The translations under genes were made by a program, and so were the position numbers. DNA of 37,093 bases from Paludibacteraceae bacterium (lineage in GTDB: Bacteria; Bacteroidota; Bacteroidia; Bacteroidales; Paludibacteraceae): contig JAKSNU010000013.1 in assembly GCA_024399535.1 (NCBI GenBank), positions 1 through 37,093 of the forward strand. The letters run 5' to 3'. Below, piece by piece: positions 1 to 10,552 of this stretch. The notes beneath the pieces are model-generated. The model searched no databases and was not told where the DNA came from. It was given only the letters and a program-made list of their open reading frames with translations. How positions within the stretch are numbered: position 1 is the stretch's first letter; each line of letters starts with the position of its first letter.

Positions 1-99
1 TTCTCAATCTGCGTCTCCCAAATTCTCAATCTGCGTCTCCCAAATTCTCAATCTGCGTTTCCCAAATTCTCAATCTGTGTCTCCCAAATTCTCAATCTG
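1..99. repeat. 22-bp tandem repeat array, four full copies and one partial
   Basis: The unit begins ttctcaatctgcgtctccc and repeats every 22 bases at 1, 23, 45 and 67; a fifth copy starting at 89 keeps only its first 11 bases. The copies differ by single C/T changes (cgtttccc in the third, tgtgtctccc in the fourth). The array begins at the window edge, so it may continue to the left. On the minus strand it lies directly downstream of a promoter at 104-111, so it should be the start of a leftward transcript. The period is not a multiple of three and each copy carries a TGA on the minus strand, so it is unlikely to be translated as a run. There are no spacers, so it is not CRISPR. Confidence 0.9.
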
Positions 100-103
100 A
101 CTG

Positions 104-111
104 CAAAGGTA
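104..111 (-). promoter_or_regulatory. Bacteroidota -7 promoter element, leftward, gene outside window
   Basis: On the minus strand this reads TACCTTTG, matching the -7 consensus TAnnTTTG. The -33 position, 19 bases upstream, reads GTTG (131-134), a one-base departure from TTTG. Transcription would run left through the 22-bp repeat array and off the window. Confidence 0.6.
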
Positions 112-345
112 CGACTTTTATTTCATATGGCAACCGTTTTTTCAATATATTTTTAAGTATGAGGTATTGCTTTTATAATCAATGATATACATGTTGTAAT
201 GAGGGATAAAATGGGTTGTGTTTTTAGCTGTGGGTGGTATTTGACACAAAAATCAGTTGATGAATAATCATGTGATTCCATAATTATGTCTTCATTCCAA
301 TAAAATAATTCCCCTGAAATGGAAATGTGATTGTGAAAAATTAAA
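112..345. other. Intergenic stretch without a recognised gene
   Basis: AT-rich sequence between the leftward promoter and the 3' end of the acetyltransferase gene. A minus-strand reading frame crosses it, but that frame runs on out of phase through the acetyltransferase gene and resembles nothing known to me. I see no clear terminator hairpin. Confidence 0.5.
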
Positions 346-855
346 TTATAGATTGTCGTCGAATTTCTTCTGGTAGGCGAGTCGTTCGGCATCTGCTGTT
401 TTATAGACGAGACGAATGATGCCGCAGTAGCGGAATCCCTCCTTCTGGGCGAGGTGCTGCATGATGAGATTGTCGCGGTGTGTGTCGATTCTGAGATTTG
501 GGCATATGTTTCGGCAGAAATGGACGCATTCACGGAATACTCCGTGGCAGTCAGAGCGACTTGCAAGACGATGTATCGTGGCATATGGTTCATCGTTGAG
601 CCATGCCCCATCAATTTGATTATAGTTTGGGTCAGGACCTACCAGTAGGACAAAAGCTGCCATGATGGCATTGTCGTCGTCGAGCATGACGAAACTGCGA
701 CCTTCGTTTATATCCTCGGCAAGAAGTTCAGGTTGGGGATACCCATCGGTCCATTGACGGGGATTGCCAGTTTCAATCATACGCAGACGTGCCGCATGGT
801 AGAGCTGTTGTAGGACGGGAAGGTCGGATGTCGTGGCATGTCGGAACGTAATCAT
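346..855 (-). CDS. GNAT family N-acetyltransferase
   Basis: A 169-residue protein with the layout of a GCN5-related N-acetyltransferase, which would transfer an acetyl group from acetyl-CoA to an unidentified amine. The N-terminus (ITFRHATTSDLPVLQQLY) is the usual first strand and helix of the fold. The C-terminal part (HRDNLIMQHLAQKEGFRYCG) is the typical N-x-x-x-x-x-x-x-x-GF-x-x-x-G region near the CoA site. The frame is open further upstream to 906, but the promoter box at 877-884 lies inside that extension, so the ATG at 855 is preferred. The gene stands alone, divergent from feoAB. Its sense strand is C-rich, as expected for a gene opposed to the strong + strand G skew here. Substrate unknown. 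Confidence 0.85.
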   Translation of the reverse strand: MITFRHATTSDLPVLQQLYHAARLRMIETGNPRQWTDGYPQPELLAEDINEGRSFVMLDDDNAIMAAFVLLVGPDPNYNQIDGAWLNDEPYATIHRLASRSDCHGVFRECVHFCRNICPNLRIDTHRDNLIMQHLAQKEGFRYCGIIRLVYKTADAERLAYQKKFDDNL

Positions 856-876
856 AACTATCTCGAAATTTTGCTG

Positions 877-907
877 CAAAGGTAATACAAAAAAATGAAT
901 AGACAAA
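877..907 (-). promoter_or_regulatory. Promoter of the GNAT gene
   Basis: On the minus strand TTTG (904-907), a 19-base spacer and TACCTTTG (877-884) match the Bacteroidota consensus exactly. The box ends 21 bases before the ATG at 855 and fixes that start. Confidence 0.8.
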
Positions 908-1045
908 GGAATCAGGATAATATTATGCTAAAAATATTCCACAAAATCATTTCAGACTATTTTATGGAACATACCTGAAAATTAGCAGGATAGAGAAGTG
1001 GAAATTTTTGATTGAAAAAAAGTTGGATAATTCGTGGAAAGGTTG

Positions 1046-1053
1046 TAAATTTG
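1046..1053 (+). promoter_or_regulatory. -7 promoter element of feoAB
   Basis: TAAATTTG matches TAnnTTTG, 45 bases before the feoAB ATG. The -33 region is only approximate (TTGG at 1023-1026). I see no clear Fur-type palindrome, so iron control cannot be shown from sequence. Confidence 0.6.
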
Positions 1054-1098
1054 CGGTCGGATATATATTGGGGGGATTGGGTATAATAATTAAGGAAT

Positions 1099-3561
1099 AT
1101 GAAGCTATCAGATATAGAAGTAGGAGGTAGGGCGGTAATAGCCAAAGTGGCTGGACATGGAGGTTTCAGAAGGCGGATTGTGGAGATGGGATTCGTGAAG
1201 GGGAAGGAGGTAGAGGTGCTCGGTCGTGCACCGCTCGGCGACCCTACTGAGTATGGTGTGATGGGTTATAAGGTGAGCCTTCGCGCTACTGAGGCTGAGA
1301 AGATTACAGTCGTCAGCGTGATGGAGGCTACGAACAATACGACTGCTGATGTGGAACAGAAAGAATTGGTAATCTCGGAGGAGGTTCGTCGTGAGGCATT
1401 GAAGAGACACAAGGAGATTACTATAGCATTGGTGGGTAATCCGAATGCCGGCAAAACTTCGCTGTTCAATGTGATTTCGGGAATGCGCGAGAGGGTGGGC
1501 AATTACTCTGGTGTGACCGTTGATGCCAAGGAGACTGAATTTGACTACAAGGGATATAAGATAAAACTCGTTGATTTGCCAGGTACATACTCGTTGTCAG
1601 CATACAGTCCTGAGGAGAAGTATGTGCGGGCACAGATAGTCAATGAACGGCCTGACGTGATAATAAATGTGGTGGATGCGGGTAACATAGAGCGTAATAT
1701 GTTCCTTACGACTCAGCTGCTGGATATGAACGTAAGGATGGTTGTGGCGCTGAATATGTATGATGAGCTTGAGGCAAAGGGTGATAAGTTTGACTATAAG
1801 TCGCTCGGCGAGATGATAGGTGTACCAATTATTCCGACTGTCTCGACACATATGAAGGGAATTCATGAGTTGTTCGACACTATTTTGAAGGTATATGAAG
1901 ACGAGGAAGAGACCGTAAGGCACGTGCATATAAATTATGGCGCAGAGATTGAGGGACAGATAAACAGGGTGAAGAGTGCACTTGCCTCGGCTGGGGTGAC
2001 TTTTGAGGATTATACGGCGAGATATATGGCCATCAGAATGATTTCGGGCGATGATGAGGTGGAACAGTATGTCGAGGAGAGGGCGAAGAGTCCGTACAAA
2101 GAGGTGGTCGATGAGTGCAGAGAGGCAATCAAGGCTGAGTTTAAGGACACACCTGAGAATGTGCTTCAGGATGTGAAGTATGGTTTCATATCAGGAGCAT
2201 TGAAGGAGACTTACAAGGAGAAGGAACGGCATGGCGGAAAGACTATGACCGAGAAGATAGATGCGGTGGTTACGAGCAAAATATGGGGGTATCCGCTCTT
2301 TTTTGGGGCTCTGTATCTGATGTTTCAGGCAACATTCGTCCTCGGCAGCTATCCTATGGAATGGATTGAAAAGGGATTGGCATGGATTGCAATTGGAATA
2401 CATTCGCTGATGCCTGACGGAATACTGGAAGACCTTGTGTGCGACGGAATCATACGCGGTGTGGGCGGTGTGCTTGTGTTCTTGCCAAACATACTGATAC
2501 TCTATTTCTTCATTAACCTCATGGAGGCATCTGGGTATATGGCGAGGGCTGCGTTCATTATGGACAAAATCATGCACAAGGTGGGGTTGCATGGACGCTC
2601 GTTCATACCACTCATTATGGGATTTGGGTGTAATGTACCTGCAATCATGGCAACGCGAACCATTGAGAACAGAAATGCGCGAATGGTGACTATACTGATA
2701 ATTCCGCTTATGGCATGTTCCGCCCGTTTGCCAATATTTCTGCTGATGGCAGGGACATTCTTTCCATCGCACTATGCAGGAACGGTGATGTTTGCAATGT
2801 ATGTGGTTGGAGTGCTGTTGGCTGGTTTGATGGCTAAGCTATTCAAGAAAGTGCTTTTCTCGAAAGAGGAGGTGCCGTTCGTTATGGAACTTCCGCCATA
2901 TAGATTCCCTACTTTCAGGATGCTTATGCGCGACACATGGGATAAATGTGAGCAATATCTGAAGAAAATTGGTACTACGATACTCGTAGGGTCAATTTTG
3001 ATATGGGCATTGAGTTATTTCCCAAGAGCTGATGAAGGAATGAATGGCAAAGAGCAACTCGAAGGGTCGTATTTGGCGCAGATAGGCAAATTCGTACAAC
3101 CTGCTGTGCAACCATTGGGCTTCGATTGGAAAACCAGTGTGGCATTGATAACTGGTGTGACGGCAAAGGAGATTGTGGTCAGCACAATGGGGATATTGTA
3201 TGAAGGCGATGAACCGCTCGGCGAGAGGATACAGGCTTCGGGCGATTGGGATATGATGGTGGCGTTGAGCTTCATGCTGTTCGTGCTGATATATATACCG
3301 TGCATAGGAACGTTGGGTAGCATAAGAGTGGAAACTGGAAATTGGCTATGGGCTCTGTTTGCCTGTGTATATACGATAGTACTCGCCTGGATAGTGTCGT
3401 TTGTGACATATCAGAGCATGAGGATGGGGATATGGCAGGAGGTAATTGTAGGGTTGATTGTTGTCGTGGCTTTGTGGTCGGCTGTCAAGAGAGCCGTATG
3501 TGCCGTTAGGAAACGGAGAGGGTGCAATGGTTGCAATGGATGTAAAAATTCAAGAACATGA
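1099..3561 (+). CDS. feoB: Ferrous iron transporter, FeoA-FeoB fusion
   Basis: An 820-residue inner-membrane protein that imports Fe2+, probably important for an anaerobe. Residues 1-75 form a FeoA (SH3-like) domain. The FeoB G domain follows, with G1 GNPNAGKT at 113-120, G3 DLPG at 159-162 and G4 NMYD at 219-222. A helical linker leads to the membrane part from about residue 390, with the Gate-type segments and the conserved stretch GFGCNVPAIMATRTIENR. The protein ends in a Cys-rich tail (GCNGCNGC) encoded by a short 9-base tandem repeat. FeoA-FeoB fusions are established in Bacteroidota such as Porphyromonas. The stop overlaps the next ATG (ATGA), indicating translational coupling. Confidence 0.97.
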   Translation: MKLSDIEVGGRAVIAKVAGHGGFRRRIVEMGFVKGKEVEVLGRAPLGDPTEYGVMGYKVSLRATEAEKITVVSVMEATNNTTADVEQKELVISEEVRREALKRHKEITIALVGNPNAGKTSLFNVISGMRERVGNYSGVTVDAKETEFDYKGYKIKLVDLPGTYSLSAYSPEEKYVRAQIVNERPDVIINVVDAGNIERNMFLTTQLLDMNVRMVVALNMYDELEAKGDKFDYKSLGEMIGVPIIPTVSTHMKGIHELFDTILKVYEDEEETVRHVHINYGAEIEGQINRVKSALASAGVTFEDYTARYMAIRMISGDDEVEQYVEERAKSPYKEVVDECREAIKAEFKDTPENVLQDVKYGFISGALKETYKEKERHGGKTMTEKIDAVVTSKIWGYPLFFGALYLMFQATFVLGSYPMEWIEKGLAWIAIGIHSLMPDGILEDLVCDGIIRGVGGVLVFLPNILILYFFINLMEASGYMARAAFIMDKIMHKVGLHGRSFIPLIMGFGCNVPAIMATRTIENRNARMVTILIIPLMACSARLPIFLLMAGTFFPSHYAGTVMFAMYVVGVLLAGLMAKLFKKVLFSKEEVPFVMELPPYRFPTFRMLMRDTWDKCEQYLKKIGTTILVGSILIWALSYFPRADEGMNGKEQLEGSYLAQIGKFVQPAVQPLGFDWKTSVALITGVTAKEIVVSTMGILYEGDEPLGERIQASGDWDMMVALSFMLFVLIYIPCIGTLGSIRVETGNWLWALFACVYTIVLAWIVSFVTYQSMRMGIWQEVIVGLIVVVALWSAVKRAVCAVRKRRGCNGCNGCKNSRT

Positions 3562-4028
3562 TAAAGGATAAATTGGAAAACGGGCATAAATATGACTGCC
3601 TGCACAAGAATTTCAAGATGGTTATGGAGATCTTGCAGTCCCTAAATATGGAGGCATTGGAAGATGGAAGGATAGAACTTGATGGGGATTATGTATATAT
3701 CAATGTGGATACTATCTGCGGAAAGAGCAAAGAGGAGGCGAATTTTGAGTCGCACAAGAGATATATCGACATACAGGTGCCAATAAGCGGTTCTGAGAAG
3801 ATGGGTTTTGCACCGGTAGACGAGATGAAAGAACCTACCAATTTCGACGAGGCGAAGGATTACTTTTTTTACGCTGATAGGGTGAATGAGGTTGTAGATG
3901 TGGAGAAAGGGGAATTTATAATATTTTTCCCTGAAGACGCACATGCACCGATGATAGATTGCGGGCAGAGACACAAGAAACTAATCGTAAAGGTGGCAGT
4001 GAAACCTAACGAGGACTTTGGTCTTTAG
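3558..4028 (+). CDS. YhcH/YjgK/YiaL (DUF386) family protein
   Basis: A 156-residue cytoplasmic protein of the family that includes YhcH, YiaL and EbgC, small cupin-like beta proteins often linked to sialic acid or other sugar handling. Family signs are the central FESHKRYIDIQVPISG segment and the late FFPEDAHAPMI segment, whose Glu, Asp and His residues line the likely metal and sugar site. Length is normal. It overlaps feoAB by four bases, so it is co-transcribed with an iron transporter rather than with sugar genes. Its substrate is not shown by the context. The 3' end overlaps the convergent DUF2851 gene by 23 bases, with no terminator between them. Confidence 0.88.
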   Translation: MIKDKLENGHKYDCLHKNFKMVMEILQSLNMEALEDGRIELDGDYVYINVDTICGKSKEEANFESHKRYIDIQVPISGSEKMGFAPVDEMKEPTNFDEAKDYFFYADRVNEVVDVEKGEFIIFFPEDAHAPMIDCGQRHKKLIVKVAVKPNEDFGL

Positions 4029-5175
4029 ATAAAAGCAGGTGCGCAAAACGGCAACGTAGGCAATCGTGAGAGAGACAGCGTGTCTTGTGAAGATGAATAA
4101 GTGCCTGTGACTCAGCAGCAGATGAAGCCTTAATGCCATATTTTGAGAAATGGCGAGTGATGTGGTTACGTTCGGCAGGCAGAGTATGAAAAAGATCAAT
4201 TATGCGGTCTTGGACGGCAGGCAGATTATGGATGGTGGCATAATGGAAAAGAAGTGGCAGGAAACAGTTGATAAGCGAGAGAGGAGTGTATGAGGAAAGA
4301 TGGTCAAGATTGTCGATAAGGTCGGGAACGGAAGGGAGGTCGGGAACAGAATCAGCAAGGGCAACTATGCGTGCAGTAGGGAATGCCGCAGGACGCATAC
4401 GACAGAACTTGAATTCTGCATCGGGGGCAGTCAGTGAATATTTATTGCGCAGAAAAGCGTATTCACGTTCAAGAAGCTGATGGTCGAATGTGTCGGGAAG
4501 ACGGCAGATGAGTCCTGCTTGACCGAGGAGCATGGCGCGAAGATTGTCAGGACGGTCGGTATAATGGCGGAGAAAGCGTAGAGGAGTCGATAGAGCTAAT
4601 TGCTGCATAGCGTCAGAATTGACAGAACTGCCGAGAGAACGGGCATAGAGAACATAGAGAGCCTCGTCCCAATCGTTGACGGTGGCATTGAGTATATAAT
4701 CAATATTGTCAGCCCGAAGTTCGAGACGTTCGACAAGCAGATGTTCGAGCCAAGACGTGACATTGATATCGCTGATTTCAGCGAGGCGCGAACAACAGCC
4801 AAATGGGGTGGTGAGCAGATTGTCGTAGTTGGAACGGATGAACGAAGGGTAGTTGAGAACAATAGTGGGTATTGGAGTATCGGCATCAGAGAAAAGTTGT
4901 TCGTCAGCTTCGAGAACCACGTGGAGAATGATGTTTTGGTAGGCTGGGTCAGAGTCGTGGTGGTGGCGGTGCCAATCGGAAGCACGTACATGAAATTCGA
5001 CATTGCCAGCCCAAAGACGTCCGTCAATACGCAATTTCGCATTGAAAGCGTCGGGACCGGAATTGAGGTTCGGAATGCCAGGAGAGACGACCTCGACTAT
5101 CTCGCCAAGCAGTGTCTGCTGAGTGGGAAAATACAGACGATTGAACCAAATATAAGAGATGAATGATTCGTTCAT
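4006..5175 (-). CDS. DUF2851 family protein
   Basis: A 389-residue protein matching my memory of the Bacteroidota family DUF2851. The N-terminus (FISYIWFNRLYFPTQQTLLG, then NLNSGPDAFNAKLRIDG and GNVEFHVRASDW) carries the conserved core. The C-terminal end is Cys-rich (KTRCLSHDCLRCRFAHLLLS). Function is unknown; there is no signal peptide or membrane segment, so it is probably cytoplasmic. The gene is alone on its strand, and the -7 box ends only eight bases before its ATG, so the mRNA should be nearly leaderless. The 3' end overlaps the YhcH-family gene tail to tail. Confidence 0.85.
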   Translation of the reverse strand: MNESFISYIWFNRLYFPTQQTLLGEIVEVVSPGIPNLNSGPDAFNAKLRIDGRLWAGNVEFHVRASDWHRHHHDSDPAYQNIILHVVLEADEQLFSDADTPIPTIVLNYPSFIRSNYDNLLTTPFGCCSRLAEISDINVTSWLEHLLVERLELRADNIDYILNATVNDWDEALYVLYARSLGSSVNSDAMQQLALSTPLRFLRHYTDRPDNLRAMLLGQAGLICRLPDTFDHQLLEREYAFLRNKYSLTAPDAEFKFCRMRPAAFPTARIVALADSVPDLPSVPDLIDNLDHLSSYTPLSLINCFLPLLFHYATIHNLPAVQDRIIDLFHTLPAERNHITRHFSKYGIKASSAAESQALIHLHKTRCLSHDCLRCRFAHLLLSKDQSPR

Positions 5176-5183
5176 AGCGGGTG

Positions 5184-5191
5184 CAAAGGTA
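5184..5191 (-). promoter_or_regulatory. -7 promoter element of the DUF2851 gene, almost no leader
   Basis: On the minus strand TACCTTTG matches the -7 consensus. Only eight bases (5176-5183) separate it from the ATG, so the 5' leader would be a few bases at most. The -33 position is not a clear TTTG. Confidence 0.6.
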
Positions 5192-5241
5192 GTGAAAATT
5201 TTTGGTGCGGTGAAGAAAAGTTAGAAAAAAATCAATATAAT

Positions 5242-5658
5242 ATGGAAACTTACGAAAGTAAACAGAAGAGAATCCTCAAAAGTCAGGCGACAGTATATGA
5301 GGAATTGACAGATTTGAGAAATGTAGAGAAATATTTGCAGAATGTACCTAAAGAGATGATGGATAAGGTGAAAGACGTGAAATTTGAGGCAGATTGCATT
5401 TCGTTCAATGCTGACATGGTGGGGAGAGTAGAGATGAAGATAGTAGATAGAGAAGCACCGAAAATGGTGAAATTCGGATTTATGGGCATACCGGTGAATG
5501 CAAACCTTTGGGTGCAATTCGTTGGGGTATCAGAGATGGATACAAGAATGAAAGTCACTATAAAGGCTGATATTCCGTTTATGTTGAAACCAATGATTGG
5601 CAATAAACTCGAAGAGGGCGTTGAACGGTTTGCCGATATGTTAGCTATGACATTGTGA
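5242..5658 (+). CDS. Small SRPBCC/START-like protein
   Basis: A 138-residue soluble protein. The opening (YESKQKRILKSQATVYEEL) and the alternating strands (CISFNADMVGRVEMKIVDRE, MGIPVNANLWVQF, TRMKVTIKADIPFMLKPMIG) followed by a long C-terminal helix fit the SRPBCC hydrophobic-pocket fold seen in many Bacteroidota proteins of about this length. Ligand and role are unknown. It is the first gene of a + strand run; its TGA shares one base with the tadA ATG (TGATG), so the two are coupled. No canonical TAnnTTTG box is visible in the 66 bases upstream. The family call rests on fold pattern and is tentative. Confidence 0.7.
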   Translation: METYESKQKRILKSQATVYEELTDLRNVEKYLQNVPKEMMDKVKDVKFEADCISFNADMVGRVEMKIVDREAPKMVKFGFMGIPVNANLWVQFVGVSEMDTRMKVTIKADIPFMLKPMIGNKLEEGVERFADMLAMTL

Positions 5659-6089
5659 TGGACGATACGTTCTACATGAAAATGGCACTCTGCGAGGCAA
5701 AAGAGGCAGCCGAGGAGGGAGAGATACCGATTGGGGCTGTAGTGGTGGCTGGCGGACGTGTGATTGCAAGGGCACACAATGAAACAGAGAGGCTCAAGGA
5801 TGTTACGGCACATGCAGAGATGTTGGCATTGACAGCAGCAATGAATTCGTTGGGCGCCAAGTATTTGCCTGATTGCTCAATATATGTGACTGTTGAACCA
5901 TGCGTGATGTGTGCTGGAGCCTTGCGCTGGAGCCAGATAGGTAGAGTGGTATATGGTGCGGACGATGAGAAAATGGGATATAGACATTTCTCGGAGAAGG
6001 TGTTGCACCCGAAAACCGAAGTGATAGGCGGTGTTATGGCTGAAGAGTCTGCTTTGCTGATGAAAGAGTTTTTCAAGAAAAGGAGATAG
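5658..6089 (+). CDS. tadA: tRNA adenosine(34) deaminase TadA
   Basis: A 143-residue zinc deaminase that converts A34 to inosine in tRNA-Arg(ACG). The deaminase motifs are complete: H-A-E at 52-54, with the catalytic Glu, and P-C-x-x-C at 81-85, supplying the other two zinc ligands. The substrate-loop region (YGADDEKMGYRHF) is typical of TadA. A GTG three bases upstream is in frame, but the ATG at 5658, overlapping the previous stop, is the better start. Length is normal for bacterial TadA (about 145-165). It sits in a tight + strand operon with another tRNA modification gene, trmN6. Confidence 0.95.
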   Translation: MDDTFYMKMALCEAKEAAEEGEIPIGAVVVAGGRVIARAHNETERLKDVTAHAEMLALTAAMNSLGAKYLPDCSIYVTVEPCVMCAGALRWSQIGRVVYGADDEKMGYRHFSEKVLHPKTEVIGGVMAEESALLMKEFFKKRR

Positions 6090-6091
6090 TC

Positions 6092-6943
6092 ATGAGAAAG
6101 GTGGTAATGATAGTTATTGGACTGATGATGGTGGCGATGAGTTATGGGCAGGTGCTATACGAAGTTTCAGGACAGGGGCTTAAGAAAAAATCTTACATCA
6201 TAGGGTCAAACCATATATTAACGGCAAAGGCATTGGGCGGAACTCAAGCATTCAAATGGTACAACAGTTGCGACATTGTGGTTGGCGAGATATTAATTGA
6301 CGAGTCGGAGGTGGTGGCTGCCACGATGAAATATATGAGAGGCGAGAAGCGAATATCTGAGATGTTGACACTGAAAGAGTATGGATTGCTTGATTCGGTG
6401 ATGAAGGCAGATATGGGATTCGGAATTGAGATGGTTGATATCATGCGACCAGCATTGGTCGAAAATATGTGGACAGAGGCTGTGATTGAGAAACTATATC
6501 CGAAAGAGACGGACGAGGTGGGGATGGATTCTTATTTCCAGAATGTGGCGGCATTGGATGGAAAAAAAGTTATGGGTTTGGAGAGCGTGGAGCAACAGAT
6601 GAGATTGCTGATAGGACTTGGCAACGAAGAGATTCAGGCAAAGAGTCTGTATGAGAAATGCAAGGCAGGCAAAGATGTGCTCAGAGAAGGACTGGATTCA
6701 GTCATAAATTTGTACAGACAAGGCGATTTGTACGGATTGGCAAAGATGTCGATGAAAGAGATGACTCAGGCGGAGTGGACAGAAAAGGTGGATTTAAGAA
6801 ACGCAGCGTGGACTGAGAAATTGCCGGCAATGATGAAGGAGGGAAGTTGTTTCGTTGTAGTAGGAGCATTGCATCTGTATGGACCTGGTGGGGTGGTGGA
6901 ACTATTGAGAAAGAAAGGATATAAGTTGAAAGAGGTGAAATGA
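6092..6943 (+). CDS. TraB/GumN family protein, exported
   Basis: A 283-residue protein with a clear signal peptide (MRKVVMIVIGLMMVAMSYGQ), so it is probably periplasmic. The mature start (YEVSGQGLKKKSYIIGSNH) carries the G-S-N-H version of the GxxH motif at the front of TraB/GumN (Tiki-like) proteins. The matching C-terminal part (FVVVGALHLYGPGGVVELL) has the second conserved G-x-x-H-L-x-G-x-x-G. The family is related to metalloproteases of the Tiki type, but activity of bacterial members is mostly untested. It starts two bases after tadA and overlaps trmN6 by four bases (ATGA). Confidence 0.88.
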   Translation: MRKVVMIVIGLMMVAMSYGQVLYEVSGQGLKKKSYIIGSNHILTAKALGGTQAFKWYNSCDIVVGEILIDESEVVAATMKYMRGEKRISEMLTLKEYGLLDSVMKADMGFGIEMVDIMRPALVENMWTEAVIEKLYPKETDEVGMDSYFQNVAALDGKKVMGLESVEQQMRLLIGLGNEEIQAKSLYEKCKAGKDVLREGLDSVINLYRQGDLYGLAKMSMKEMTQAEWTEKVDLRNAAWTEKLPAMMKEGSCFVVVGALHLYGPGGVVELLRKKGYKLKEVK

Positions 6944-7647
6944 GAGAAAACACGTTCAGGTTCAAGACCTTCGAAATTAGACAGGAACGTTCGGCTATGA
7001 AAGTAGGTACCGACGGAGTCTTGCTTGGAGCTTGGGCAGCAGGCAAAAAAGCGATTAATAGAGAGATGCAAATAATGGATATTGGAAGCGGAACTGGACT
7101 AATCGCAATGATGATGGCTGAGAGATTTCAAAAAGCTTATGTTCTTGGAATTGAGGTAGAGCATGAAGCAGTTGAAGAGTCGATAGGAAACGTGGCAAGG
7201 TCAATATTCGATGGAAGGATAGAGATATCCGAAGGAAGATTTGAAGAATATGGTGGTAAGGAAAAATACGACATAATAGTATGTAATCCTCCATATTTCA
7301 AAGATTCATTGAAATGTCCGGAAAATGGACGATTGATAGCAAGACATGGTGAGAATTTTGATGTGGCGGAACTTTTCAAGTTTGTAAGGCAGCACCTGAA
7401 GGAAGATGGAGTATTTGCAATGATATTTCCATACGATAGGGAAAATGAGGCTATACAAGCTGCTGAGAAGATGAATTTAAGGAGAAGAGCAAGAATAAGC
7501 GGTACGAGAGACGGAAAAATAAGGCGAACATTGCTCGAATTCGGATTGGAAAAAGGGGAATGTATTGAAGAGAGTGAATATGTGGAAGAGGAGCGTGGAG
7601 TGAGAAGTGAATGGTATCAGAAATTAACTGATAAATTTTATTTATAA
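6940..7647 (+). CDS. trmN6: tRNA1(Val) (adenine(37)-N6)-methyltransferase
   Basis: A 235-residue SAM-dependent methyltransferase of the YfiC/TrmN6 type, which makes m6A37 in tRNA-Val. The opening MKVGTDGVLLGAWA is a family signature. Motif I, DIGSGTG, is at 47-53, and the catalytic motif IV, N-P-P-Y-F, typical of N6-adenine methylation, is at 116-120. Length fits the family. It overlaps the TraB/GumN-like gene by four bases and is followed after one base by the DUF4491 gene. Arginine codons here are mostly AGA/AGG, unlike the CGT/CGC-rich genes right of 17 kb. Confidence 0.92.
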   Translation: MRENTFRFKTFEIRQERSAMKVGTDGVLLGAWAAGKKAINREMQIMDIGSGTGLIAMMMAERFQKAYVLGIEVEHEAVEESIGNVARSIFDGRIEISEGRFEEYGGKEKYDIIVCNPPYFKDSLKCPENGRLIARHGENFDVAELFKFVRQHLKEDGVFAMIFPYDRENEAIQAAEKMNLRRRARISGTRDGKIRRTLLEFGLEKGECIEESEYVEEERGVRSEWYQKLTDKFYL

Positions 7648-7648
7648 T

Positions 7649-7927
7649 ATGGAATTTTTGGAAGATAACAACTTGATTGGTTTGGTTGTAGGATTGATTA
7701 CTTTTGTGATTATAGGAGTTTTTCATCCAATAGTAATAAATTCCGAGAAATACTGTGGTCTAAAGATATGGTGGGCATATCTTGTGGCAGGTCTGGGATG
7801 TTTGATTTGGTCGTTTTTTGTGGAAAACGTCATAGGTCAGACAGTATTATGTATATTGGCATTCACATTATTTTGGTCTATCAAGGAAATCTTCGGTTTA
7901 TGGAAGAAACACCAGGTTTGTGAATAA
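7649..7927 (+). CDS. DUF4491 family small membrane protein
   Basis: A 92-residue inner-membrane protein with three predicted hydrophobic helices. The stretch GLITFVIIGVFHPIVINSEKY followed by WWAYLVAGLG and FWSIKEIFGLWKK is the pattern I associate with DUF4491, a Bacteroidota family of unknown function. It starts one base after trmN6 and closes this operon. The next gene, ligA, has its own promoter at 7944-7974. Confidence 0.82.
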   Translation: MEFLEDNNLIGLVVGLITFVIIGVFHPIVINSEKYCGLKIWWAYLVAGLGCLIWSFFVENVIGQTVLCILAFTLFWSIKEIFGLWKKHQVCE

Positions 7928-7943
7928 GTTTTTGGGGAAACAT

Positions 7944-10549
<2,606 letters not shown>

Positions 10550-10552
10550 TTT

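Noticed and set aside
1-99. Possible CRISPR array
   Set aside because: The units follow each other with no spacers.
153-614. Minus-strand open frame of 153 codons
   Set aside because: It runs through the acetyltransferase gene in another frame, has low-complexity composition and resembles no known protein.
856-906. 17-residue N-terminal extension of the GNAT protein
   Set aside because: The promoter box 877-884 lies within it and family members start at the MITFRHAT position.
907-1098. Fur box or riboswitch before feoAB
   Set aside because: No clear palindrome or conserved RNA core could be recognised in the short leader.
2191-2772. Long open frame antisense to feoAB
   Set aside because: Its residue make-up (His, Cys and Tyr rich) is that of an antisense shadow; feoAB is unmistakable on the other strand.
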